This document shows positions 22,812 to 35,181 of a stretch of DNA of 64,000 bases, one piece after another. Position numbers and translations under genes: made by a program. Source of the stretch: Mesomycoplasma ovipneumoniae (lineage in GTDB: Bacteria > Bacillota_I > Bacilli_A > Mycoplasmatales > Metamycoplasmataceae). The stretch is from NCBI RefSeq assembly GCF_024758565.1, contig NZ_CP079199.1, positions 673,501-737,500 of the forward strand, given 5' to 3'. Every line of letters begins with the position of its first letter. Position 1 is the first letter of the stretch. The notes beneath the pieces were generated by a model, which made no database searches, was not told the origin of the DNA, and worked only from the letters and a program-made list of their open reading frames with translations.

Positions 22812-24611
22812 TTAATTATCAATTTCAACTTCAATAAAAGATTTAAGTTCATCACCTATTTCGATGTCATCAAATTTGTAGATGTGTGTTCCAAATTCAT
22901 TTCCAATTGTTACCTCTTTTACAGGATTTTTATCACGCTGAAGTGATTCAATTTTTCCTGAGTGAATTAATTTGGAATTTCTTCACAATTCAATTTTGCA
23001 ATTTTCAACAAATTTTCCACTAACAACGCTACATCCGGCAATTGAACCGACTTTTGAGAATCAAAATTTAGCAATGATTTTAGCAGTTCCAATATGTTGA
23101 AGTTCATATTTGATTTCACGCATACTTCGAACTTGTTTTTTAATTTCATCAACTATTTTATAAATAATAGTGTGCTCGCGAATTTCAACTTGTGCTTGTT
23201 TAGCTTGTGCTTTTATTGCTGGCGGAACTTGGAGGTTAAAAGTGTAAATAGTTGAATTTGAAGTTTGGGCTAGCAAAATATCGGCTTTGTTAATAATCCC
23301 AACTCCAGAGTGCAAAATGTGAATATGAACATGTTTTGAAGCAAGTTGTTCAATTGTTGAGTGCAAAGCCTGGGCAATTCCAGTTACATCGGCTTTGATT
23401 ATAATATTTAAGGTTTTTTCTTTTGTTTGTTGACTAGTTTGGGCTTTTGTTTTTGAAAGTTTTTCTGATTGTCTTCTTTCTAATGCAAGTTGTTTGGCAA
23501 ATTTTTCCTCATGAAAGCCAAAAAATTTATCACCAGCTTCAGGAACATAATTTAGACCAGTGACAATAACTGGAGTTCCCGGAGGCGCAAATTTAATTGG
23601 CTTGCCGTTTGTATCTTCAAGTGAACGAATTCGACCGTATTGACAACCAGCAACAATGAAATCTCGGACCATTAAAGTTCCATTTTGCACCATTAGTGTT
23701 GCAATTGTTCCTTTATTATGGTGAAGTTTTGCTTCAATAACGGTTCCAATTGGGTAGCGATTTTTGTTTGCTTTTAGTTCAAGTATTTCAGCAACTAGTA
23801 AAATAGACCGAAAAAGTTCATCAATTCCTTGACCAGTTAGAGCCGAACCGTAGACAAAAATATTGTTTCCTCCTCATTCTTCGGTGACAATATTTAATGC
23901 AGAAAGTTCATTTTTGATTCGATCAATGTCTTTGTTAGGTTTGTCCATTTTATTAACAAAAACAATAATAGGCACATTTGCGGCAGTAGCATGACTAATA
24001 GCTTCTTTAGTTTGTGGCATAACTCCATCATCAGCGGCAACAACAAGCACGATAATGTCGGTAACTTTTGCCCCACGAGCGCGCATTTGTGTAAAGGCTT
24101 CGTGACCTGGGGTGTCAATAAAATTGATAATATTGTCTTCAAAATTAACTTGATAAGCACCGGTGTGTTGGGTTATTCCGCCGCGCTCATTTTTTGCAAC
24201 ATTAGTTTTTCTAATAAAATCAAGAAGTGTTGTTTTCCCGTGATCGACATGACCCATAACCGTAATAATTGGAGGGCGGTGGCTAAGATGATCAGAATCG
24301 TCTTTAATACTTACTTCTTCCATGAAATTTGATGCATCAATTTGGACTTCTTTTTTAAAATCAAGTCCAAATTCAAGACAAACTTCGGCAATTTCATCTT
24401 CAGATAGACTATGATTTAAATTATACATTTTTGCTTGTTTGAAAAAATAAGTAATAATTTCATTAACAGAGACATTAATTTTTTCTGAAAGTTCGCTAAT
24501 TGTCATTATTCCCGAAAAGAGAAAAACGCCGTTGTGAACTTTAGTTTCAACATTTTTTAGTTGAGCCTTAATGTCGCCTACATTTGAGATTCGTTTTTGC
24601 GGTTTTTTCAT
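22812..24611 (-). CDS. infB: translation initiation factor IF-2
   Basis: This is the GTPase that places initiator tRNA on the ribosome. The 599 residues include only a short N-terminal IF2 domain (about residues 30-90) in place of the long variable extension of most bacteria. The G domain shows GHVDHGKT at 120-127, DTPGHEAF and NKMDKP. Domain II and the C-terminal fMet-tRNA domain ([14 protein letters not shown]-type sequence, here near GCSVVSGKF) follow. The ATG at 24611 overlaps the rnpM stop by four bases, so translation is coupled. Confidence 0.96.
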
Positions 24612-24868
24612 AAGTTTTCTACCTCGATTGCTAAATTTTGGTAAGCAAAAGGGGAAATATTTGTTTTAAAAGCGCGATTAAAAAGTTTTCTTTTAATCGC
24701 AAATTGAATTTTTTCATAATCATTGAAAATGTAAGCGCCCCTGCCACCAATTTTTTTATCAAAATGTTTATCAATAATTAATTTTTGATTAATATAAGTG
24801 AACCTAATTAAATTATTTATAGGATAAACTTTTTGATCAACTATACATTTTCTTGTGTGATTTTTCAT
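24608..24868 (-). CDS. rnpM: YlxR family protein (RNase P modulator type)
   Basis: This 86-residue protein is found between nusA and infB in most Firmicutes and mollicutes; the B. subtilis relative binds RNA and modulates RNase P. Family signs are [20 protein letters not shown] (normally RxCxxC, only the first Cys is kept here), [12 protein letters not shown] and a Lys/Arg-rich helix [12 protein letters not shown]. It is spaced 9 bases after nusA and overlaps infB. Confidence 0.85.
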   Translation of the reverse strand: MKNHTRKCIVDQKVYPINNLIRFTYINQKLIIDKHFDKKIGGRGAYIFNDYEKIQFAIKRKLFNRAFKTNISPFAYQNLAIEVENL

Positions 24869-24877
24869 TTTGCTACC

Positions 24878-26692
24878 TTAAAAGTCAAAATCGTCAATAT
24901 CAATATCATCAACACCAGTGTATTTTACAAGATCATCATCTGATTTGAAATTTTTAATCTGTCTTTCATTTTCGATATATGACTGGCTGTTTTCTTCGGC
25001 TTGAGAATTAATTTGTACTTTTGGAGTTTTTTGGTCTTGTTTTTTACCTTCTTCTTCTAAATGTTGTTTGTCGATTAATTCATTTTCGCTAATTGCTTCA
25101 TTAACAGCTGAATCAAACAAAGAATCGGCATCAAAAAATTTTTTTTGATTTACATTTGAAAAAGAATATGAATTTTCTACTGAATCTGATTGATAATTTG
25201 AGTAATTTGGTTTATTTTGTTGTTTATTAACAGGTTTGTTTGAAGGTTTATTTTTAGTTGCCGGTTGTTTCAAAGGACTAGCGGGTTTAGGGATTTCTGG
25301 CTGAATTTTAGCAGTTTTTAGTTTGTTTCTAGGTATAAATTCATTCTCAACCCCATAAGGTTTTTCAAGTTCGAGAATATCTGATTCAAATTGCTGCAAA
25401 ATTGAGTCAAAACTATTATTAGGTCGATTATATGAATTTCACTTATTTTGATATGCGCGACTTTGTTGACGTTGCATATATTCGTTTTTGAGATCGATTA
25501 GCTCTTGGTGATCTTTAACATTTCCGTTTCACTCAATTTGGAAATTATTGTCTTTTAGAACTGCAGAATAAGGTAAAATTTGAAGTTGACTACGAGTTAA
25601 GTCGGCTGTTAATTTTACATTTGAACCGTTTTTTCCAATAGCAAGACTATGTTGAAAATCAGGCACAACTACGGTAAAACGCCGTAATTTATGACTTATT
25701 TTGAATTCTTTTACGCAAATAACTTTTGAAGGTGACATTGCATTTACAATGAATTGAATTATATTGTCATCATATTTAATAACTTCAATTTTTTCACCAT
25801 CAAGTTCTTGGGTAATTGCAAAAATTCTTGAGCCGGTTTCGCCAACAACTGAGCCAATTTCTGAAATGTCATTTGCTTCAGCATCATCAGTTTTTCGGAT
25901 TGCAACCTTACATTTTTCACCAGGAATTCGCGCTATTGAAGCTATTTCAAGATATTTAGATTGTAATTCAGGAATTGCATCAATTATTTTTTTCTTAACA
26001 AGTTGAACTGATTTTGATGAAACGACAACTTGTGACTGTTTTGTATTTTTAGTTACATTTTCAATAACAACTTCATGACGTGAACCAATTTTTAAATTAT
26101 TTCCAGTTGCATAATGACTTGGCATAAAAGCAGAAACTTTGTCATCATCAATTTCAAAAATGTAACCAGCTGAAATTTTGTTTGTTATTGTCGCAGAGAC
26201 AACTTGATTTTTTAATAAAGAATATTTATTAAAAACATTATTACGGACAATTTCAGAAATTTTTTGTTTAAAAGTATGCATGATTGCTGTAAAAAGTCAT
26301 TGTTCAAAAGCTGTAAGGTCAAGTTCAATTGAAAAAATGTCATCAACACGGGCATTTTTGTCGACCTTTTTTGCATCAGAAACTAAAATAAATGAAATAG
26401 ATTCATTAATTTTTTCTTCATTTGTCAGCTCATCAAAATAAGTATCTTCAACAACAATTCCGTTTGTATTAAAAACTTTAAAATTTGAATCTTCCAGATT
26501 AGCTTCAATTACAATATGTGCATCAGGGTCGATTTTTCGTGATATAACAAATTCAATAGCTTCTTGGAAAATATCAACAACTCTATCTAGCGATAACTCG
26601 CTGTTTTTAGCAACCTCCTTAATTGATTGAACAATTAATCTTGCATTGTCTCTTGGGTTAATTTTAGTAACTTTTTCTTTTTTCCTATTCAT
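24878..26692 (-). CDS. nusA: transcription factor NusA
   Basis: This RNA polymerase-bound factor acts in pausing, termination and antitermination. Residues 1-130 form the polymerase-binding domain; an S1 domain follows (NQVVSATITNKISAGYIFEI), then KH1 (GSVVGETGSRIFAIT) and KH2 (LAIGKNGSNVKLTADLT). The total is 604 residues: after KH2 about 190 residues of Asn/Gln/Ser-rich, then acidic sequence ending DDIDIDDFDF, well beyond the usual end. The acidic tail recalls those that bind other proteins, but that is inference. Its start overlaps rimP by eight bases. Confidence 0.94.
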
Positions 26693-26912
26693 TTTGGTAA
26701 TCCTGCCCTCTTGAAAGCACTTCTAAAATAAAATTTTTTTCACTAGACTCAATTTTATCAATAAATTCAGAAATTTTTACAGAAATCTCTTCAACTTGAT
26801 CAAGCGAATTATAATTTGTAACAATTCTTAAATAGTTCAGCCCGTCTTCTAAAACAAAATTAATTGACAAAATATCATTAAATTCATCTTTTAACCTTTG
26901 TATTAAATTCAA
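26685..26912 (-). CDS. rimP: ribosome maturation factor RimP, N-terminal domain only
   Basis: The position directly before nusA and the core sequence LNYLRIVTNYNSLDQVEEIS plus LEVLSRGQDYQ (family LEVSSPGLDR) identify RimP. I chose the TTG at 26912 because GGAG lies five bases upstream and the protein then begins at the family's usual place (75 residues). A longer reading from TTG at 27032 gives 115 residues but has no ribosome site and overlaps TATAAT-like sequence. Either way the C-terminal SH3-like domain is missing. Confidence 0.7.
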   Translation of the reverse strand: MNLIQRLKDEFNDILSINFVLEDGLNYLRIVTNYNSLDQVEEISVKISEFIDKIESSEKNFILEVLSRGQDYQNE

Positions 26913-27032
26913 ATTATCTCCTTTTTCTCGAATGTTTTCAATAAAGTTTGTTGGGTTTAAAACAAAAAAGTCGTCACAAGGACAACCTTTTATTGAAATG
27001 TTAATTTTATAAAGGTTAAAATAATTATACAA

Positions 27033-27212
27033 CGTTTAAATTTTTTTAAAATAAAAAATTAAAAGTAAATGATTTTTAGCTGTTATGTTATAATTTAAAA
27101 ATATGTTTTTTTAGCTCATTTATAGAAGTTTTGTATTTTTTCAACATAAGTATTATAACAACTTCTAGATTTATCGTTTATTTTAGCACTTTTTTGGGTT
27201 TTTATAGTAAAT
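27033..27212. promoter_or_regulatory. divergent promoter region, rimP operon / GH13 gene
   Basis: A plus-strand TATAAT at 27089-27094 is the best -10 for the GH13 gene; no convincing -35 accompanies it. The imperfect palindrome AGAAGTTTTG..ACAACTTCT (about 27125-27163) lies between it and the start codon and could be an operator or an mRNA hairpin. Confidence 0.4.
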
Positions 27213-29213
27213 ATGTTTATTAATTATGATACTGCTTTAATTAGAAAAAATTCGCGCGGTGAATCTTATTGAGGACCGCTAGGCTTAATTTTTAATTCAA
27301 ACCGTTTTGAATTTTATTTATGATCACCTGATGCAACGCGGGTTCACTTTGCAATTTATGAAAATTCTCAAGACACTAATCCAACCGAAATAATTGCAAT
27401 GACAAAGAAATCTGATGTTTGGTTTTGCGAAATTGACGAAAAATTTCACGGATATCTTTATAATTTATTAATTGAACACCGTGATTCAAAAATAACCGAA
27501 GCGCTTGACCCTTATTCATATAGCATTTGTCCTTTTGATTGAACTAAAAATGAAGTACCAAAAAGTTATTTAATTGATATTTATTCACCTCAAGCTGGCA
27601 CAAGTCCTTCAGAATTATCATTTCAAACCAAAAATCCGCTGAGTGATGCGCTAATTTATGAATTAAATATTCGTGATTTTAGTTCAAAAAATTCAAACAT
27701 AGCAAATCCAGGAACTTTTCTTGGGGCTCTAGATCAGAAAATTTTTGATTATTTATCTGGACTAAATTTTAATTTTTTGCAATTATTACCAGTTCATTCT
27801 TGTTACACTTTTAGTCAAAAAAATATTTCAATTCTTAAAAAGGGTCAAGGAAAAGGTCATTTTACAAACTATAATTGGGGTTATGATCCGCTTGGTTTCT
27901 TTTCAATTAATTCAAGTTATTCTTCAAATCCACTTGACCCGTATTTAAAAATAAAAGAATTTAAAGCATTTATTGACTCAGCTCATAAAAAAAATATCGG
28001 AATTATTCTTGATGTTGCTTTTAGTCAAACTTTTCGCAAATCTATTTTAGATGATGTTGCTGGTGGTTATTTTTATCGCGATGAGGCTTTGTCTTTTCCG
28101 TCCCAATTTCCGCCTCTTGATTCGCAAAAGCCAATGGCATTTAGGTTAATTTTAGATTCACTTATTTTCTTTGTTAAATACTATAAAGTTGATGGATTTC
28201 GCTTTGATGCAGCTTCATATTTTGATAAAAAATCGCTTGAAATTATAAGTATTGAACTAAAAAAAATAAATCCTAACATTATCTTGTTTGGTAAATTTTG
28301 CAAAAAAACTGATTTACAACATAAAAATCGAACTGAAAAAACTAGTCGTTCTAATAATTTTAATTTTGCTTATTTAAATAACGGGCTTTCTAACGTTATT
28401 CGCGGATCTAATGTTCCTGGTGATAAAGGTCTAATTTTGTCAAAAAATAGTTCAAAATTTGCTTCATATGTCTCATTAATTCCAGGTGGAATTTTTGATT
28501 TTGATTTTGGTGATTTTTTTCACTCAAGTAGAAGAGATGACCTTTTTGCAAACGATATTAGTATAAATGTTTCTTATATAACTTCATATGATGGTCCTAC
28601 TTTGGCTGACAAAATTTTAACAACTGCTTCAGGTCTAACAAAAAACGCCTTTATCGAAACTTACCGTCAAGCATTAATGATGGTTCTATTTGTTCAAGGA
28701 AAAGTCCTTTTAAGTTCAGGAACTGAGCTGGCCTTTTCAAAAGCGTGTGATTTTTCGGGTGCTAGTTATTCAAATTGTCATCTTAATTTAAACTCAACAA
28801 AACCACCTTTTTCATTTCAGGCCAATAAGTTTCTTGATTTTTATTCAAATAAAACTACCGATTTTACTAACGGTCTTGATTTTAGCCTTCTTGAAATTAG
28901 CGAAATTAAAACTAAAATTTTTAATTTCTTAGCAAAAATTAATGAATTTCGTCTAAAAACCCAGTTTTTTAGACTGCCAGATAATCAAGCAATTTATGAT
29001 TCTATAAAATTTGAAACTGTTGATAATAAAAAAGGACTAATAATTTTTAACATCCAAATTAAAAACGAAATTATTAAGGTAATTCATAATTTTTCAAGCA
29101 ATTCTTATGACTATAATTTTGAAGATTTTGATGTAATTTTTAATTCTAAATTACAATTTAGTCAAAATATTATTCAAAAACGACAGTCAATCTTGCTTAT
29201 GAAAAAATTCTAA
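27213..29213 (+). CDS. GH13 pullulanase-like protein with lost catalytic residues
   Basis: The 666-residue protein aligns by eye with type I pullulanases: an N-terminal CBM48-like domain (WGPLGLIFNSNRFEFYLWSP), YELNIRDFS, then a TIM barrel. The family's four active-site regions are altered. Region I reads DVAFSQTF for DVVYNHT, region II keeps GFRFDAAS (nucleophile Asp), region III reads LFGKFCKK for LFGEGW (acid/base Glu replaced by Lys), and region IV reads TSYDGPT for SHDNHT (His lost). It should not cleave glucans as pullulanase does, yet the reading frame is intact. There is no signal peptide, so a cytoplasmic binding role is possible. The transcript ends at the hairpin 29252-29287. Confidence 0.82.
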
Positions 29214-29251
29214 AAAACTTTAGCCCTAAAATTTGCCTTGAATTTTAAAAA

Positions 29252-29287
29252 AACTAAAAAAACCAGTCAAAACCGGTTTTTTTAGTT
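29252..29287. terminator. bidirectional terminator between GH13 gene and nox
   Basis: AACTAAAAAAACC pairs with GGTTTTTTTAGTT around a 10-base loop, with T-rich ends on both strands, between two convergent genes. Confidence 0.85.
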
Positions 29288-29308
29288 AATTTTTTTGAGC
29301 TAAAAATT

Positions 29309-30685
29309 TTATTTTTTATTGTAATTTAACCCTAGCGCATTTAAAATTACTTGGATTACAAAATTAAACGGCTTATTATAGTGAGGCAAGAAGTAAAAAT
29401 CTGAAAGAGCAATTTCTGGTAATTTTAGACCTTTTTGAATTGCTAGTGAAAGGAAATAAATTACTTCAGTGTGATTATATTCTTTTCCATATGAACCAAT
29501 TTGAGCACCAATTAATTTTAGACTTGGTTTGTCATAAGCGATTTTGATTCATACTTTTGATTTATTTTGCATAAATTCTGGGCGATCTCAGTCTTCGAGA
29601 TATTCAACTCCAACATTGTCCAAGCCCATTTTTGGACAAGCATTTTCACAATATCCAGTTGAGGCATAATTAAATCCAAAAACGGAAATTGCATTTGTTC
29701 CAACATAACCTGGGAAAGGAATATCTTCACGTCCTGCAATGTGGAAAGCAGCAACTATCCCTGATTTTACGGCATTTGTTGCAAGCGCAATGTGAGCATG
29801 TTGTTTAGTTACATTGTGAACCATTGAAGCTGAATCACCAATTACATAAAGATCTTTATCACTTAGGCAACGCTGGAATTCATCAACTTTAACTGCACCA
29901 TTGGCAGTTTTTTCGACGTCTGTTAAGATTTTGGTGTTTGGTGAAAATCCGATAGCTAAAATTACTAAATCGGCAGCATATTTACCTTTGTCTGTCTCAA
30001 CAAAAGCAACTTTTTTTCCACTTTCATCGGCAATAAAGCGAACAACTTTTTGATTAAATTGTAAATTAATACCTTCTTCAACAATTTTATCCTCAATTTT
30101 TTGAGTAAATTCCTTATCAAAATAATTAGGGATAATTCTATCTTGCATGTCAATTAGTGTTGTTTTTTTGCCATATTTGTGAAAAGCTTCAAGTAATTCA
30201 ATACCAATGTAACCACCACCGATAATAATTACATTTTTAATTGTTGGATCAACAGCTTTTGCTTTAATTTCTTGTGCGTGAGTGAATGTTTTTGAAACTA
30301 AAATGTTTTCAAGATTAATCCCCTCAAAAGGTGGAATAATCGGCCAAGTTCCGCCTGCAAAAACTAATTTGTCATAGTTATCTTTAAAAATTTCGCCGCT
30401 AACTAAATTTTTAACGGTAATAATTTTATTTTCACGGTCAATTTCGAGAACATCATGCTGTAAATGAACATCGATTCCCATTGATTTTAATTGTTCAGGA
30501 CTTGAATAAAAAAGTCCAGATGGATCACTAAATTCATCAGAAACTCAAAGTGCAATTCCGCAACCTAAAAAAGAAATGTCAGTATTTCTATCATATGAGA
30601 CAAGATCCGCTTGTGGGTAAATAGTTTTTAGGGTTCTTAAAAATGAAGTTCCGGCATGGTTAGTTCCAATTGATATTATTTTCAT
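29309..30685 (-). CDS. nox: NADH oxidase, flavoprotein
   Basis: The enzyme reoxidises NADH with oxygen (probably to water), restoring NAD for glycolysis. It has 458 residues, with the FAD site MKIISIGTNHAGTSFLR, redox Cys42 in SFLGCGIAL, a second nucleotide site IIIGGGYIGIELLEAF near residue 180 and LYVIGDSAS near 280. The C-terminal dimer domain follows. The ATG at 30685 has AGGAGATTTT upstream. The Cys42 identifies the NADH oxidase/CoA-disulfide reductase family; the mycoplasma member is usually nox. Confidence 0.93.
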
Positions 30686-30742
30686 AAAATCTCCTATTTT
30701 TTGTTTTTTCGGGAGTAAAAAAATTAAATTTAATTTTAATAA

Positions 30743-30748
30743 ATTATA
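30743..30748 (-). promoter_or_regulatory. -10 box of nox
   Basis: TATAAT on the minus strand lies 58 bases before the nox ATG; the -35 region is only A/T-rich, as is common in mycoplasmas. Confidence 0.5.
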
Positions 30749-30835
30749 CAATGTTTTTCCAATTTTTTATTAAAATTACGTTATAATTTACAAAATAAAG
30801 ATTAAGATAAAGGATTGCTAAAAACCATTAAAATA

Positions 30836-30883
30836 AAAAATCTTCGAAATTTTAGAAAAAACTGCTAAATTTCGAAGATTTTT
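30836..30883. terminator. terminator after rsmE
   Basis: A perfect 17-base stem (AAAAATCTTCGAAATTT and complement, loop 14 bases) lies just past the rsmE stop and gives a T-run on the minus strand. Confidence 0.85.
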
Positions 30884-30902
30884 CCACTTTTTTGCTAAAA
30901 AA

Positions 30903-31586
30903 TTAATCATTTATGCATTTGCTTAATAAAAAAATTGCTGCTGTTTCAGAGCGTAAAATTCTTTTGCCTAAAGACACAACTTTAAAATCAAATTTTTGGG
31001 CTAAATCTATCTCTGATTGATCAAAACCGCCTTCAGGACCGATTATTATAATTGTATCATTTTGTGATTGGTCTATTTTTGTTTGGTTTTTTTGGTCTTC
31101 AAAGGCGATTAATTTTTGACTAAAATTACTTGAATTTTTCAAAATATCACTGTAATTTATAGGTAAATTTATTTTTGGAATCAAATTTCGAAAACTCTGC
31201 TGTGCGCTGTGGAGACAAATTTGCTCTCATCTTTTTAATTTTTTTCTTAAATCCCCTTCTAATTTTTGACTTACATTTTTACTAAAAAACGGTCAAATTT
31301 CACTGACTCCAATTTCAACAGCTTTTTGAATTGCAAATTCAAAGGATTTTGTCTTTAGAATTGCAAGTGCTAAAATAACCTTGTTTTTAGGTTCATTATT
31401 TATTTCAAGTTTTTCAATAATTTCAGCTTTGTTTGAATTTTGAACTAATTTTGTAAGATAAAATTCACCTTTGTAAACACAGATAAAATTTTCGTTTTTA
31501 ATTCGCACAACTTTAATATGATTTAGATTTAAATCATCAAGAATAAAAAAATTTTCTTGTTTTTCACTAACAAAAAAACGGAACAT
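30903..31586 (-). CDS. rsmE: 16S rRNA m3U1498 methyltransferase
   Basis: This SPOUT-class methyltransferase of 227 residues modifies U1498 of 16S rRNA using SAM. The trefoil-knot motifs are plain at the end: IIIIGPEGGFDQSEIDLA and VSLGKRILRSETAAIFLLS. The N-terminal PUA-like domain is present. It is divergent from alaS over a 72-base gap that must hold both promoters. Confidence 0.94.
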
Positions 31587-31658
31587 AGATAAAATTTTAT
31601 TATAAAATTTTACAAATCCTAAAAATTAAGTAAAATTATTATTATAAGGATATAACAA

Positions 31659-34310
31659 ATGAAAAAATTATCAGCTAATGAAGTTCGTCAACTTTGATAT
31701 GATTTTTTTCAGCAAAAAAATCATCTTCTTATAGAATCTAAACCCCTTGTTCCCCAAAATGATGATTCGCTTCTTTGAATTAATTCAGGAGTTGCGGCCT
31801 TAAAAGATTATTTTATTGGTAAAAAAATTCCACCTTCAAAACGACTTGTTAATTCGCAAAAAGCACTAAGAACTAATGATATTGAAAATGTTGGTCAAAC
31901 CTCAAGACATCACACTTTGTTTGAAATGCTAGGAAATTTTTCAATTGGAGACTATTTCAAACTAGAAGCGATTGATTTTGCCTTTGAATTTTTAACTAAA
32001 TGATTAGAATTAGACCCTGAAAAACTTTATATAACATATTATGATAGTGATTTTGAGACTTTAAATAAATGGAAAAGTTTAGGTTTTCCTGAAAATAGAC
32101 TTATTCCTGGTGGTAAAAAAACTAATTTTTGAGACTTAGGTCAAGGTCCTTGTGGCCCATGTACCGAAATTTATTTTGACCGTGGTGAAAAATTTGATGC
32201 TCGTGGTGATGAATTAATAAGAAATGACATCGAAAATGACCGTTTTATTGAAATTTGAAACATTGTTTTTTCAGAATTTAATAACGACGGAGCGCAAAAT
32301 TATTCACCATTAATGTCAAAAAATATTGATACTGGTGCAGGTTTTGAAAGAATCGTCTCAATTTTGCAAAATGGTCCAACTAATTATGATACAGATTTAT
32401 TTTTGCCAATTATTGCAGAAATTCAAAAGTACACTGATTTTAAATACGATATTGAAAATTATTTTAAAAAAGATACAAAACAAGCCCAAATTAATAAAAG
32501 TTTTAGACTAATTGCTGACCACATTCGCGCAATAAGTGCCGCAGTAAATGATGGCGTTATGCCATCAAATTTACACCGAGGCTATATAATTAGGCGTTTA
32601 ATTAGAAGAGCTTATTGAAACGGGAAAAAATTAGGAATTTCAGAAGAGTTTTTACACAAATTAGTTCCAATTGTCGCTAAAACACTGAACGCTAATTTTG
32701 ATATTGAAAAAATTGAGTCGGTGATTTATCATGAAGAAAAAAATTTTATAAAAACTCTTGAAATTGGTCATGAACTTTTAGAAAATGAGATAGAAAAAAC
32801 TGAAGGTCAAATTTCTCCAGAAATTGTTTTTAAACTTTTTGTCACTTATGGATTTCCTCCTGAACTAACCCAGGAAATTCTTCAAGAAAAAAATATTAGT
32901 TTTGACCTTAAATCATTAGAAGAATATCGCGAAAAACACGCTCAAATTTCCCGGGCAAATATCAAAAAAGGTATGGGAAAAGTTATTGATTCTTTAAATC
33001 AAGTTACATCACAAATTTCAGAATTTATAGGTTATGAATTTCACAAAACAGAAACAAAAATTGCTTTTTTAGCAAATCAATTTAATAAAATTGACCAAAC
33101 TAACGAAGGTGAAATTTCATATGCAATTTTTGAAAAAACTCCATTTTATGCAACAGCAGGTGGTCAAAAACATGATCAAGGATATATAATTCAAAACGGC
33201 AAAAAAATTGAAATTATTGATGTTTTTAAAGACAAATTTTTAAATAATGTCCATGTTTTTGAAGGTGAACTATCAAAAAATTTACCGGTAATTTTAGAAC
33301 TAAATTCAGACAACCGCTTAAAATTAGAGCGAAACCATTCGGCAACTCACCTTTTATTTGCTTCACTTCGGGCAGAATTTGGCCCTCAAATTAAGCAACT
33401 TGGTTCTGATAATAATGAAGAAAGACTAACTTTTGACTTTCCTTGTGCCCAAAAACCTTCAAAAGAACAAATAAAATCTGTCGAAAACCGTGTAAATTCA
33501 TATATAAGTCAACAAGTTCAGCGCCAATATTTAGTCACAAACCTAGAAAAAGCCCAAAAACTAAATGCAATTATGACATTAGAAGAATCAGAATACATGG
33601 ATCCTAATGCCCTTCGACTTGTGGTTTTTCCCGGAATTACAACAGATTTATGCGGAGGAACTCACGTTCAAAACACTAAATTATTAGAAAAATTCACAAT
33701 TTTATCCTGCCAAACTAAGGGTTCAGGCATTTACCGGATTCGTGCTGTTAGCTCTTTTGCCAAAAATGTTGAGTTTTTAGAACAAAATATTGAACTCTTG
33801 AAGTTTCAAATTACTTCATTAGTTAACAAAATTGCAAAAATTAGTCAAGATTTTACCTTTGATTTTCCAAGTTTTACTGATTTAGATTTAGAATTTGAGC
33901 ACTTGACAAAAATTGAAGAAGAGCTTAAAGAGAAATACAAAAAAATCCTAAAAAATCAAGATATTTCTCAATCATTAGAATTAAATTTAGAAAATTTTGT
34001 TGACATTAGTCAAAATAAGTTTTACATTGATTTGGAATTTAATTCCAAAAATTTAAAACAATCAGCTGCTACTTTTAGACAAAAAAACCCAAAGTCAACA
34101 TTTATTCTAGCCACAAACCTCGAAGACGAAAATTATTTAATTACAGTTGCATCTTTTAACTTAGAATCAAATATCATTCTTGAAAAAATTCTAGAAATTT
34201 ACGATGGTGCAGGGGGTGGAAATTCTAAAATAGCTCAGGCAAAAATCAAGAAAAAACCTATAAAAGACGATATAATTAAGCTTTTATGAGCATTAGACCC
34301 AGAGTTTTAG
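31659..34310 (+). CDS. alaS: alanine-tRNA ligase
   Basis: This enzyme charges tRNA-Ala and clears mischarged Ser/Gly. The 883 residues include the class II core ([53 protein letters not shown]), the editing domain ([20 protein letters not shown]) and the oligomerisation C-Ala domain ([16 protein letters not shown]). The true stop is the TAG at 34308, because the TGA at 34287 is Trp; the last codons therefore overlap ruvX by 25 bases. It leads a plus-strand operon. Confidence 0.95.
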
Positions 34311-34726
34311 CACTTGATTTAGGGGTTAAGTCTTGCGGCTTTGCAATTTCTGATTCAGATTGGAAAATTTCACTACCCCTTGAGCAATATAATTTTAATA
34401 GGTATGATTTTGCAAGAGTTATCGCGCGAATTGGTTTTTGATTAGATCAATATTCTATTTCTACTCTTGTTTTAGGTTATCCTTTAACTTTATCAGGTAA
34501 AATTTCTCCAAGAACAATTATGGTCGAAGAATTTGCCCAATTAATAAAAAAACACTATCAAATACAGCTTTTTTTTCAAGATGAGCGACTTTCTTCCAAG
34601 GAGGCCAACTCAATTTTAATTGACTCAGGTTTGTCCTTTAAAAAAAGGCAAAAAATTATTGACAAATTAGCAGCTCAAATTATACTTGAAAGATTTTTAC
34701 AAACACAAAATGGATATGAAAAATAA
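34286..34726 (+). CDS. ruvX: Holliday junction resolvase-like RuvX (YqgF), 16S rRNA processing
   Basis: This is an RNase H-fold protein of 146 residues; family members finish the 16S rRNA 5' end. Motifs are [18 protein letters not shown] (first Asp), LVLGYPLTLSGKISPRT, FFQDERLSSKEAN and IDKLAAQIILERFL (final Asp-Lys-Ala-Ala). It starts inside the end of alaS, so translation is coupled. Confidence 0.93.
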
Positions 34727-35180
34727 AAAAACTTTAACTCAAGAACCAATAAACCTTTCAGACCCACAGCGAGTAATAATCGCAAAAGAAATTTCAAATT
34801 CAACAAATCCAAGTTACGAAAAACTTTATTCACTTTTTTATACTGAATTTGAAGATTTGCGAATTTTTTCTGTTGTTTTTGATGAGAAAAAAAATATTCT
34901 TGCTTTTGAAATTGACAGAAATACTTGAGAAACAACAAAAACCTTTGTTGAATTTGACGACCAAACAATTGAACTTCTAGAGATGCAAATTAATGAATTT
35001 TTTGATACAAATAAGTTCATATTTGAAGGCAAGCCAATTGATCCTTTTACTTTTTTTAATAATTTCTGGCCTGAAACCGAATATGATGATATAATTGAGG
35101 AACTTAGTGATAAAGAAGCAATTAGAGTTCCTGAATTAAAAAATAAAACAAAAAAAGCTATAAAATCAAAGGTAAATTAA
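34710..35180 (+). CDS. conserved hypothetical protein, acidic
   Basis: I do not recognise this 156-residue protein. It overlaps ruvX by 17 bases and ends one base before pth, so it is part of the operon. The sequence is soluble and acidic in the middle (EFDDQTIELLEMQINEFFDT), with a basic tail (NKTKKAIKSKVN). The start is ATG 34710 or 34716; neither has a strong ribosome site, which fits coupled translation. Confidence 0.7.
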
Positions 35181-35181
35181 G

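Noticed and set aside
34287-34310. alaS ending at the TGA at 34287
   Set aside because: TGA is Trp here; the next stop is TAG at 34308, giving a 25-base overlap with ruvX.
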